10,032 nucleotides of DNA from an uncultured Ruminococcus sp. (GTDB lineage: Bacteria > Bacillota > Clostridia > Oscillospirales > Acutalibacteraceae): positions 1 to 10,032 of the forward strand of contig CACXDE010000227.1 of NCBI GenBank assembly GCA_902766305.1. The letters are read 5' to 3'. Shown in pieces: positions 1 through 8,700 of this stretch (its first letter is position 1; every line of letters begins with the position of its first letter). A model generated the notes under the pieces. That model saw nothing but the letters and a program-made list of their open reading frames with translations, was not told the origin of the DNA and made no database searches. The position numbers and the translations under genes were made by a program.

Positions 1-939
1 CTTCTTAACGATAAACAGATACTGAACATAATGCTTATCGGTGCGGATACAAGAAAGGGTCAGACCACTGGTCTTTCCGACACGATGATAATTTTTTCTA
101 TAGATTCAAAGCATAAAAAGCTGAAAATGCTTTCGCTCCAGAGAGATACCTGGGTAATTATTCCGGGCTACGGCGAAAACAAGCTTAATTCAGCCTTTAC
201 TTACGGCGGTGCGGAGCTTACAGTAAAGACCATACAGGCAAATTATGGTATACAGATTGACCGTTATGCTATTGTTAATTTCAACAGCTTCAAAAAGATA
301 ATAGATAAGCTTGGCGGAATTGATGTGGAGCTTACTCAGGAAGAAGTAGACTATATAGACTGGCAGACATGGACGAATAATCAGGCAGATACAAGAAATG
401 AGCTTGATGCGAGCAGTTATACTTATAAGACCAATGATAAGGGTGAAGAGGTAACTAAGATCCATCTTAACGGCAGACAGGCGCTCTGGCACGCAAGAAA
501 CCGAGGCGAGCCCGGTATATGCAGCGGTGACGACTATGTGAGAACACAGCGTCAGAGAAATGTAATAAGTATTATGATAAATAAGCTCAAAAAGGCTGAT
601 ACTACAAAGCTGCTTGAAACCTTGTCAGAAATTGGGTCAATGGTCACTACGAACTTCAAATCCTCTGAGATAGTTCAGTTAGCGCAGAATATTTCCAAGT
701 ATCTGAAATACGAGATTGTGTCGCAGTCTGCGCCGGATCAGGAAAGCTATGATATAGATTATTGGTATTCAGATTATTATTCACGTCCGGTTTATGTTGA
801 CGGCGACTACGTTGATGCGATACTTATAATAGACTGGCAGGATTTCCGGGGAAAGATAGCAGATTTTGTTTTCAACGATGAAAACAAGCTTGATGTTGAA
901 GAAAGTGCTGATCAGTCAGGGAGCAGTGAAGCTTCATAA
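1..939 (+). CDS. LytR-CpsA-Psr (LCP) family cell-wall glycopolymer transferase, 5'-truncated by window edge
   Basis: LCP enzymes are extracytoplasmic, membrane-anchored phosphotransferases that move wall teichoic acid or capsule-type polymers from undecaprenyl carriers to peptidoglycan. The frame is open from base 1. The ATG at 31 lies inside the conserved opening strand (LNIMLIGADTR), so it is not the true start; the cytoplasmic tail and membrane anchor must be upstream. Counting the first codon as residue 1, I see the G14-A-D-T-R18 region, S26-D27-T28-M29, the catalytic-region arginine in SLQRD (R48, D49), NKLNSAF, the GGID strand, HLNGRQALWHARNR, and the RTQRQR motif (R181-R186). These are the hallmark LCP blocks in order. 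Between GGID and HLNG there are about 50 residues, longer than in textbook LCP proteins, and the downstream paralogue shares this. The tail is acidic and Ser-rich. A stem-loop follows the TAA stop. The family is clear; the substrate is not known. Confidence 0.93.
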   Translation, partial: LLNDKQILNIMLIGADTRKGQTTGLSDTMIIFSIDSKHKKLKMLSLQRDTWVIIPGYGENKLNSAFTYGGAELTVKTIQANYGIQIDRYAIVNFNSFKKIIDKLGGIDVELTQEEVDYIDWQTWTNNQADTRNELDASSYTYKTNDKGEEVTKIHLNGRQALWHARNRGEPGICSGDDYVRTQRQRNVISIMINKLKKADTTKLLETLSEIGSMVTTNFKSSEIVQLAQNISKYLKYEIVSQSAPDQESYDIDYWYSDYYSRPVYVDGDYVDAILIIDWQDFRGKIADFVFNDENKLDVEESADQSGSSEAS

Positions 940-976
940 AACAGGAATATTGCTTTGCACATTGATAAACAATAAA

Positions 977-1006
977 AAGGGACACTCTTCAGACGGAGTG
1001 TCCCTT
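977..1006 (+). terminator. Intercistronic stem-loop between the two LCP genes (terminator or attenuator)
   Basis: AAGGGACACTC (977-987) and GAGTGTCCCTT (996-1006) form a perfect 11-bp stem around an 8-base loop. On the + strand only TTATTC follows, a weak U tract. On the - strand the stem is followed by CCTTTTTATTG-like sequence, a better tract, but no minus-strand gene needs it. The stem ends 14 bases before the Shine-Dalgarno of the next gene, which leaves no room for a promoter in between. It may be a leaky terminator, an attenuator or an mRNA-stabilising element. Confidence 0.65.
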
Positions 1007-1020
1007 ATTCAAAAAATAAA

Positions 1021-1031
1021 AAGGATGTGAT
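1021..1031 (+). promoter_or_regulatory. Shine-Dalgarno that decides the start of the second LCP gene
   Basis: AAGGATGTGAT matches the complement of the 16S rRNA 3' end (AAGGAGGTGAT) at 10 of 11 positions. It places the TTG at 1036 at a normal distance (8 bases after the GGATG core at 1023-1027). The in-frame GTG at 1027 lies inside this site and has no site of its own at usable spacing. TTG is therefore the better start. Confidence 0.7.
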
Positions 1032-1035
1032 AAAA

Positions 1036-2205
1036 TTGACAGAAGATGATCTCTACAGTGACAGCGGCAGACTTCAATATGGTGACGGCTTTTCAGATGA
1101 TGATGCTCCTGAGCAGGTTGTGATTCCTCAGAACGGTAACCGACAGACTGTAATGCCGGGCGCTGAATATTATCAGGGCGGTCAGCCGGGTTATCCCATG
1201 CCAGTTAAGAGGAAGAAAAAGGGAAAGTTCTTTATTAAATTTATTTTGTTCCTGCTGTCAGCTTTGATTATCGGTTTTCTTGTTTATATTATACTGGTGC
1301 TTGGAAGAATACATTATACAAACGATGATCCCGATCACAGCATTGCTGAGGAAGCCGGTATTGAACTCAGGGATGATGCCGGAGTGACAAATATACTTCT
1401 TTTTGGTGAGGATAAGCATGACGGCGATGATTATGGGCGTGCTGATACGATGATACTTCTAAGTATAGATAAAAATAATGGTCAGATGAAGCAGACTTCA
1501 CTCATGCGGGATGTTTATGTTACAATACCGGGTGAAGGAAATAATAAGCTGAATGCTGCGTTTTCTTTGGGCGGACCGAAATTAGCCGCGGAAACTGTCG
1601 AATATAATTTCGGAATAAAAATTGACAAGTATGTTGTTGTGGATTTTGACAGCTTTACTGATATAATAGATTCCCTGGGCGGAATTGATCTTGATCTGAC
1701 ATATGATGAAGTGAGCTATATCAACTGGCAGTCATACAAAAACCATCAGACAGATGATACGGACGAGCTGAAAAAGGATGAATATGAGTATAACCTGAAT
1801 GATGACGGAAGCTATACTGCTCTTGTTCGTCTGAGCGGCAGACAGGCTTTGTGGTACGCGCGTGACAGAGACAGTATTGGTTCTGATTTTGACAGAACTC
1901 AAAGACAGAGAATAGTTATTGACAATATCTTTTCAAGGCTGAAAAATTCTAATCCCCTGACTCTTATGGGAACTGTATATGCTGTTTCAGGACATCTGAC
2001 AACAAATATGAGTCCTTTAGGTGTGACAGGCTCTGGTTTTGAAATGATATCCGCTTTTGGCTATGAAAGAAAGGAACACCGCATTCCTACAGGTGACAAT
2101 TACTATGATGACTGGTTTGATCATTGCGGACAGACTATTGTTATTTCGGATAACGAGCTTGAAAACAGCAGACTTCATGAGTTTGTTTATGAAAATGCAG
2201 AATAA
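1036..2205 (+). CDS. LytR-CpsA-Psr (LCP) family cell-wall glycopolymer transferase, complete
   Basis: This is a second LCP transferase, 389 residues from the preferred TTG start (392 if the GTG at 1027 is used). Numbering from TTG, residues 1-64 are a polar, Gly/Pro/Asp-rich cytoplasmic tail ending in the basic run KRKKKGK. Residues about 65-90 form one hydrophobic membrane segment, giving a type II topology with the catalytic domain outside. The LCP domain follows: NILLFGEDK, GRADTM (R135, D137), SLMRD (R158, D159), NKLNAAF, GGIDLDL, LSGRQALWYARDRD (R276, R278) and DRTQRQR (D286-R292). It closely resembles the upstream LCP gene, including the same roughly 50-residue stretch between GGID and the L-S/N-G-R-Q-A-L motif, so the pair looks like a tandem duplication. 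It is probably cotranscribed through the stem-loop at 977-1006. The family call is firm. The acceptor and donor polymers cannot be told from sequence. Confidence 0.95.
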   Translation: MTEDDLYSDSGRLQYGDGFSDDDAPEQVVIPQNGNRQTVMPGAEYYQGGQPGYPMPVKRKKKGKFFIKFILFLLSALIIGFLVYIILVLGRIHYTNDDPDHSIAEEAGIELRDDAGVTNILLFGEDKHDGDDYGRADTMILLSIDKNNGQMKQTSLMRDVYVTIPGEGNNKLNAAFSLGGPKLAAETVEYNFGIKIDKYVVVDFDSFTDIIDSLGGIDLDLTYDEVSYINWQSYKNHQTDDTDELKKDEYEYNLNDDGSYTALVRLSGRQALWYARDRDSIGSDFDRTQRQRIVIDNIFSRLKNSNPLTLMGTVYAVSGHLTTNMSPLGVTGSGFEMISAFGYERKEHRIPTGDNYYDDWFDHCGQTIVISDNELENSRLHEFVYENAE

Positions 2206-2252
2206 AACTGATCGGCTGAATTAATTACAAAGTGAGGTTTTGCCGGAGCTTT

Positions 2253-2297
2253 TCTGGGGGAAACTCTTTGTTTGAAAACAAAGGGTTATCCCCCAGA
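2253..2297. repeat. Long imperfect palindrome, probable dispersed hairpin repeat between LCP gene and addB
   Basis: A stem of about 20 pairs joins 2253-2272 to 2277-2297, with one bulged A (2288), one G-T wobble (2265/2284) and a 4-base loop. The outer arms are CTGGGGG and CCCCCAG; the inner arms are CTTTGT and ACAAAG. The right arm is followed by ACCCCTTTCC and not by a T tract, so it is not a classic intrinsic terminator, though it could end or stabilise the LCP transcript. Its symmetry and intergenic position suggest a dispersed palindromic element; no second copy occurs in this window. I see no convincing promoter in the rest of this 136-base spacer. Confidence 0.75.
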
Positions 2298-2341
2298 CCC
2301 CTTTCCTAAAAAAACGTATTTTATTATGAGGAGGTATATGT

Positions 2342-5300
2342 ATGACAGAAATTATTACAGGACGAAGCGGCAGCGGAAAAACGGAATTGCTTTACAAATA
2401 CATAAGTGAGCTGGATGAAAATAAAAAAGCGGTTCTTATTGTTCCTGAACAAAGCTCCTTCTATAATGAAAAAAGGATTATACATACATTGGGTGACAGG
2501 AGAGCAAAAAGTATAGAGGTACTTACATTTCGCAGACTGAGCAGCAACATTGCCGAAATGTACAAAGGTATCACAGGAAAGAGAATTGACGACGGAATAA
2601 AAGCTGTACTTATGAGTATGGCAATAGATAATGCGCCGTCAGAAGGCGGAGAACTGGAGTTATACGGGAAAAAGGGAAGAAAAAGCCTGAAAAAAACAAT
2701 GGATCTTGTTGACCCTATGCTTACCGCAGTAAATGAGTACAAAATGTGTATGATCTCACCGCAGGATGTTTTTGATGCGGCAGGCAGGGTAGAAAGCCGT
2801 ATACTTTCTTCAAAGCTCAGAGACAGCGCAAGGATATATGCCGCATACAATGCCTTGCTTGAAAACACGTATGAAGACCCGGATGATGATCTTATACGGC
2901 TGTATGATATACTCGGAGAGTATGAATATTTCAAGGGTATGAGCGTGTTTGTGGATTCTTTCTATGGATTTTCGGCTCAGGAAATGAAAATTCTGGAAAG
3001 GATATTCGCACAGGCGGACAGGGTATGTATTACTGTCTGCTGTGATAAGGCTGTCATAGGAAGGAAGACTACCATATTTGAAGAACCGGCTCGTACTTAC
3101 AGGGATCTGATACGAAAGGCGCAGGAGTTTTCGGATAAGTGTATTCTTACGGATATTCCGGAAAACGGACGGTGCTTTCATACTGATGCGCTCCGGGCAG
3201 TTGAGGAAGGATTGTTTTTCGGATACCGAAACGGAGAAAAACCGGATAAGGTAAGTAATGACGGTTCTGTACATATGTTTGAAGCGGCGGATGTATATGA
3301 CGAAACAGACCATACAGCAAAAGAAATATTCCGGCTTGTTCACAATGAGGGTTACAGGTATAATGAGATCGAAGTTATTGCCCGTGATCTGGAACAGTAC
3401 AAAAGCGTTATACGGAGTGAGTTCCCGAAATATAATATTCCTTACTTTCTTTCCGACAGCGAATGTCTTGATACAAAATCCTTTGTATGTATGGTTCTGG
3501 CTGCTTTTGATGCAGTACACGGCTATTATGATACTGAGTCAATATTGCGTCTTGCGAAAAGCGGTTTTCTTCCAATAAGTGAATCTGAATCCTTTGAACT
3601 GGAGAACTATGTATATATCTGGAGTATCAGAGGCAAAAGGTGGCTTGAAACCTTTACTATGTCGGCGGAAGGTATTTCCCAGTCGTCAAGAACGGATGAT
3701 ACTGATGAAAAAATAACAGAAGCTATTGAGGAAACAAGACGGAAGATAATTACTCCACTCGTAAGGTTTGATGAAGCTTTGCGCAGGTCTGAAAACGGCG
3801 CTGATATTTCAAATGCTCTGTTCAGAATGATAGAAGAATACGGCTGTAAAACCTATTTCAGAAATTATATTGAAAATGTCCGTAAGCAAAGAGATGAGAT
3901 GCAGGCTGAGAGAGAAGCCGGAGTCTGGGATAAATTCATGGCGATACTTGATAAAATGTATGACATACTGAAAGAAAGAAAAACAGACAGCCGTACTTAT
4001 CTCGAACTGCTGAAAGTTTATCTCAAAAAAACACCTGTATCGGAAATTCCTGAAACTCTCAATAGTGTTACAGTAGGTATTGCCGGAACTATAAGAAGTG
4101 AATCGCCCCGCACAGTTTTTGCCTTAGGATGCTGTGAGGGCGTATTTCCGGCGCAGCCGTCCGCTGTGGGAATATTTACAGACAGTGAAAGAAGAATGCT
4201 GAGGGAAGAATGTCCGGAGGAATACAGACTTCCGCTGTATGACAGCATATTCGGCAATTCGCTTAAAGAAAAGTTCAATGTATATACTACCCTTACAGCA
4301 CCGTCAGAAAAGCTGTTTGTCAGCTGGTATTTACAGGATCTTTCCGGAAAGGCAGCCCAGCCGTCTGTTATAAAGGGTGAGATATTGTCTGTTCTGCCTG
4401 ATACAAAGACGGAAAGAAAGACAGACGAAACAGGAGAAATGACGGAAGAGCTTTTATTTACAAAAAGACAGGGATTTGATGTATGCTCAAAGCTCTGGAA
4501 TAGTCCGACTGAGGTATCAGCGGCGTTGAGGGAATATTATGAAAGCTCAGATGAATACGGTGACAGGACAAGGGCTATGATACGCAGCGAAGAAAAGCAG
4601 GCGTTTTCGCTGAAGGAATCGGACAGGATACGAAAGCTTTTCGGTTCTCCTATGAGACTTTCAAGCTCGAAGCTTGATTTGTTCACAAAATGTAAATTCG
4701 CATATTTCTGCCGTTACGGTCTTGAAGCGTATCCGATAAAAAAAGCAGCTATGGACGGCGGTCTTTACGGTTCAGCAATGCACCATATTTTTGAGAGAAT
4801 GCTTAAAGAACGTACTATAGAAGAATTTATGGCATTAAGCTCTGACAAGCTTAATGCTGAAATAAAGAAATATCTTGACGAATTTGTAGCGGAGCTTGGT
4901 GATGACAAGGAAATGGGAAGCCGTTTTTCCGCACTGTGTATACGTATAAGGCGGAACGCTTTCAAGACTCTTGTGCGTATGCAGAAGCAGTTTGTGAAGG
5001 ACAGCTTCCGCCCTGTTGACTATGAACTCAGGATAGGAGCAAATGAGGGAGACGGTATACCGGCTTATGAAATAGAGCTTCCCGAAGGTAATAAACTGAT
5101 AGTTACGGGCTTTGTTGACAGAGTTGATACTGTAGAACATAACGGAAGTCAGTATATCAGGATTGTGGATTATAAAACCGGAAAAGATGATCTTAGAATC
5201 GGTGATGTTGCCAACGGTATGAAAATACAGATGCTTTTGTATCTCTCTGCTATTCTGAAAAACGGCAGGAAAAGATACAGTGATGGAAAGGTTATGCTTC

Positions 5301-5767
5301 CGGCAGGTGTTTTGTATGTTCCGGCTACATCACGTTCAGATGTTGCTGTATCCGGCAGCAGGTTATCGGATTCCAAAAAAGAGGAAATCAAAAATTTCTG
5401 TATGAAGGGTCTGCTGCTTGAAGATAAGGATATTTTGTCGCTTATGGAAAGTGATCTTGCTGGTGAATTTATACCGGCATCAGTGACAAAGAAAAATGAA
5501 CTCAGTTCAAGAAGCAGTGTTATATCAAAGGAAGAGTTTGATCTTGTTTTCAGATATGTAGACCTTTGTCTGAAAAGCATGGGAGAAGAATTGTACGCAG
5601 GTAATATAGAAGCTTATCCCGAAAAAAATGCCTGTGAGTATTGTGATTACAAGAGTGTATGCCGTTTTGAAGAAGGGGATAAGTACAGAGAACCTGTAAA
5701 ATTCGACAGAAAAAGCGCTGTGGAATATATGAAAGGAAAGGAGTCGTCCGACAGTGGCAAAGAATAA
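2342..5767 (+). CDS. addB: ATP-dependent helicase/deoxyribonuclease subunit B (AddB)
   Basis: AddB is the Chi-scanning, 5'-strand-cutting subunit of the AddAB helicase-nuclease, which resects DNA double-strand breaks for RecA loading. The 1141 residues match the usual length (about 1160 in Bacillus). An N-terminal Walker A motif, GRSGSGKT, spans G7-T14; the helicase-like core that follows is degenerate in this family. The C-terminal RecB-type nuclease domain shows GSAMHHIFE (H814, E818), GFVDRVD (D926, D929) and VDYKTGK (D943, K945). The four cysteines expected for the AddB iron-sulfur cluster are present: C784, then C1098-X2-C1101-X5-C1107. The start is ATG 2342, seven bases after AGGAGG (2329-2334); the ATG at 2338 is out of frame. 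The 3' end overlaps addA by 14 bases, so the two are translated as a pair. All key residues are intact. Confidence 0.97.
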   Translation: MTEIITGRSGSGKTELLYKYISELDENKKAVLIVPEQSSFYNEKRIIHTLGDRRAKSIEVLTFRRLSSNIAEMYKGITGKRIDDGIKAVLMSMAIDNAPSEGGELELYGKKGRKSLKKTMDLVDPMLTAVNEYKMCMISPQDVFDAAGRVESRILSSKLRDSARIYAAYNALLENTYEDPDDDLIRLYDILGEYEYFKGMSVFVDSFYGFSAQEMKILERIFAQADRVCITVCCDKAVIGRKTTIFEEPARTYRDLIRKAQEFSDKCILTDIPENGRCFHTDALRAVEEGLFFGYRNGEKPDKVSNDGSVHMFEAADVYDETDHTAKEIFRLVHNEGYRYNEIEVIARDLEQYKSVIRSEFPKYNIPYFLSDSECLDTKSFVCMVLAAFDAVHGYYDTESILRLAKSGFLPISESESFELENYVYIWSIRGKRWLETFTMSAEGISQSSRTDDTDEKITEAIEETRRKIITPLVRFDEALRRSENGADISNALFRMIEEYGCKTYFRNYIENVRKQRDEMQAEREAGVWDKFMAILDKMYDILKERKTDSRTYLELLKVYLKKTPVSEIPETLNSVTVGIAGTIRSESPRTVFALGCCEGVFPAQPSAVGIFTDSERRMLREECPEEYRLPLYDSIFGNSLKEKFNVYTTLTAPSEKLFVSWYLQDLSGKAAQPSVIKGEILSVLPDTKTERKTDETGEMTEELLFTKRQGFDVCSKLWNSPTEVSAALREYYESSDEYGDRTRAMIRSEEKQAFSLKESDRIRKLFGSPMRLSSSKLDLFTKCKFAYFCRYGLEAYPIKKAAMDGGLYGSAMHHIFERMLKERTIEEFMALSSDKLNAEIKKYLDEFVAELGDDKEMGSRFSALCIRIRRNAFKTLVRMQKQFVKDSFRPVDYELRIGANEGDGIPAYEIELPEGNKLIVTGFVDRVDTVEHNGSQYIRIVDYKTGKDDLRIGDVANGMKIQMLLYLSAILKNGRKRYSDGKVMLPAGVLYVPATSRSDVAVSGSRLSDSKKEEIKNFCMKGLLLEDKDILSLMESDLAGEFIPASVTKKNELSSRSSVISKEEFDLVFRYVDLCLKSMGEELYAGNIEAYPEKNACEYCDYKSVCRFEEGDKYREPVKFDRKSAVEYMKGKESSDSGKE

Positions 5768-8700
5768 TGGATTTGAGCCTACAGCGGCTCAGAGAAATGC
5801 AATAGAAGCAAGCGGCGGCGCTGTCACTGTTTCAGCAGCGGCAGGCTCCGGCAAAACAAGGGTTCTTGTACAGAGAGTAATACGTCATCTTACAGAGGAA
5901 GGTATACCGGCGGACAGGCTTCTGATACTGACATTTACAAATACAGCCGCACAGGAAATGCGTACAAGAATATCAAGAGCTATAGATGATCTGATAGCCG
6001 ATGATCCATCAAACGATCTGTACAGACGTCAGCAGCTTCTTCTGTATTCTGCTGATATCTGTACAATAGACAGCTTTTGCAGCAAAATGGTAAGGGAAAA
6101 TTTTTTCCGTCTCGGAATAAGCAAGGACTACCGCATAGGCAGCGAAACGGAGCTTAACGAACTCAGAAGACGCATTATGTCCGATCTTATCGAAGAATAC
6201 TATAAGCAGCCGGAAGGAGATACTGAAAGCGAAGAATACAAAAAAGCATTGTCACAGTATGAAGCCTTCAATACACTGAGCATTACTCTTACCGATCCTA
6301 AGCTTGACAGCGACCTTGAAAAACGTCTTCTTGACGCATATGATAAATACAGCGCACACGCATTTCCGGAGCTATGGATGGAGCATTGTGTAAAGCAGTA
6401 CGATCCGGAGATGGATATATCCGATAGTCCGGCGGCACGCTATCTTGTCGGAAGCATAAGACCGTATCTGAAAAAGCTTAGAGCTGCTTATGATAATGCC
6501 TCTGTTTTCCGCAGTTATATCAGTGAAACAGCCGGCAGCAAAAAGACAAAAGCCTATATTTCAGCTCTTGATGCGCTTGACAGCTATGAATACTTTATAG
6601 AAGGTCTTGAGGATGTTTTTGAAGATGAAACAGTTGATATTGATAAGATCACTGAGGTTATCAGGGATTTTGAAAAGATAAGCATAAGAGTTGGCGGGAG
6701 TAAGGATCAGGATCTGAAGGACTGTGTGTCATATCTGAATGAATTTGCAGATATAGTGACCGACAATATGAAGGAGTATGCAATATTTACTTCTGATGAG
6801 TTTAAAAGGTCAAATGAAAAATGTATGCCTGTGATACTTTGTCTGAAAAAATTGCTTGAAGAATATGATGACAGATTCTTTACAGCAAAAACAGAAAAGG
6901 GCATAATGGATTTCCACGACCTTGAAAGGCTTATGCTTCGTTTGCTGTATGAAAAAAATGATGAGGGACGATTTGTCCGCAGCGAATATGCAAAGGAACT
7001 GTCTGAAATATATGAAGAAATAATGGTGGATGAATATCAGGATACAAATGATATTCAGGAAAGCATTTTCAGGGCAATATCTAAGAACGAAGAGAACCTT
7101 TTTGTTGTCGGTGATATAAAGCAGAGTATCTACCGTTTCCGTGATGCACAGCCAGAGCTTTTCAAAAGACGGTGTACAAAGAGTGTAAAGTATGATGAAA
7201 AATCACCTGAATTTCCGGCGCTGATAGTTCTTGATAAGAATTTCCGAAGCCGGAGCGGTATTATTGACAGTGTAAACTATATGTTTTCAATGCTTATGTC
7301 TGATGAAGCCGGCGATATAGATTATGACGAGGATCAGCGTCTGACAGCCGGGGCAGTATATCCTGAAAAAGATGACGGAACTCCTGATACCGAAGTACAT
7401 ATGATAGTTTACACTGATGAAAAAAATGATGACAGCGGTGATGAAAGCGATGCTTCTATTGACAGCACATATAAAGCAGAAGCGATTTATTGTGCCGGAC
7501 TTATCAAAAAGATGGTCAGTGACGGAGTAAAGGTAACGGAGTCCGGCGTACTCAGGGATGCAAAATACAGTGATTTCTGTATACTTCTGAGGGCTGTGCG
7601 AAATAAGGCGCATATATATTCCGAGCAGCTGAAAAAATCAGGCATACCGGCGTGTACAGATACAGATTTTGATCTTCTTCAAAGATATGAAATAAGGGCG
7701 GCATTGTCGTACCTTAAAATACTGAACAATCCCCTGTCTGATGTGGATATAGCCGCATCACTTTTATGTCCTGTTTTCGGATTTACGCCGGATGAGGTTT
7801 CAGAGCTTAAGGATCAGAAGGAAAAGAGATACTATAAAAAGCTGTACAAAAAATCATTGAACGAGGATGATTTGGGACATAAATGCAGAGCGTTTCTTGA
7901 TGATCTCAGATACTTCCGCACATATTCCCTGACGGCGCAGTGTGATGTACTGCTTATGGAAATATTTGAAAAAATGGGATTTTATGCGGCAGTAAGCACT
8001 ATGCAGGACGGTGCTCAGCGTGTTCAGAATCTGAGAAGACTTATTGGCTTTGCCGCTGAATATGAAAGCACTTCCGGCGGCGGACTTTCAGGCTTTGTAC
8101 GTCATATACGCTATCTTGAAGAAACCGGCAGCGGAATAAAGGTTTCGGACAGCGTACCTGATAATGCTGTAAGGATAATGACTATACATCATTCAAAGGG
8201 GCTTGAATTTCCTATATGTATACTTGCCGGAACAAAGACAAGCAAGCCAAATACTTCCGAGTGCATAAATTTCCATCCGGATTTCGGTATAGGTCTGAGA
8301 GCTGTTGATGATGAAAGCTTTTTGCAGTATAATACCTTACAGCACGCTGCGATAGAAGCCGCTGATGAAAACGAGGAGAAAAGCGAGCAGATGCGTGTCC
8401 TCTATGTAGCAATGACGAGGGCAAAGGAAAAGCTTATAATCCTTTCTTCGATCAAGGGAAAGTCAGGCGGAAAGGACGATGAAAAATATATCCAATACCT
8501 GATGAATATACAGAAAAAGTGTGTCATTGATGAAGAGGGTAAATTTCTGCCGTTCAATGTAATGTCATGCCGTAATTACAGTGACTGGATAATGATGTGT
8601 CTCATGTGCGCTGATAAGCTTTCAGTCCTGAGAGGAGATGCGGATATTGAAACAGTTCCTTCACCTGATATGGAATACCGCCTGTGTACGGAGCTGAAAA

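Noticed and set aside
2317..2328. TATTTTATTAT as a -10 box for addB
   Set aside because: Transcription would start within or beside the Shine-Dalgarno at 2329-2334, and no -35 sequence is visible at proper spacing.
2810..3520. Minus-strand 236-codon frame inside addB
   Set aside because: It lies opposite an intact addB with all motifs; it is a shadow frame with no ribosome site or recognisable domain.
3258..3578. Plus-strand 106-codon frame within addB in another frame
   Set aside because: It is fully embedded in addB, with no domain signal and no independent start signals.
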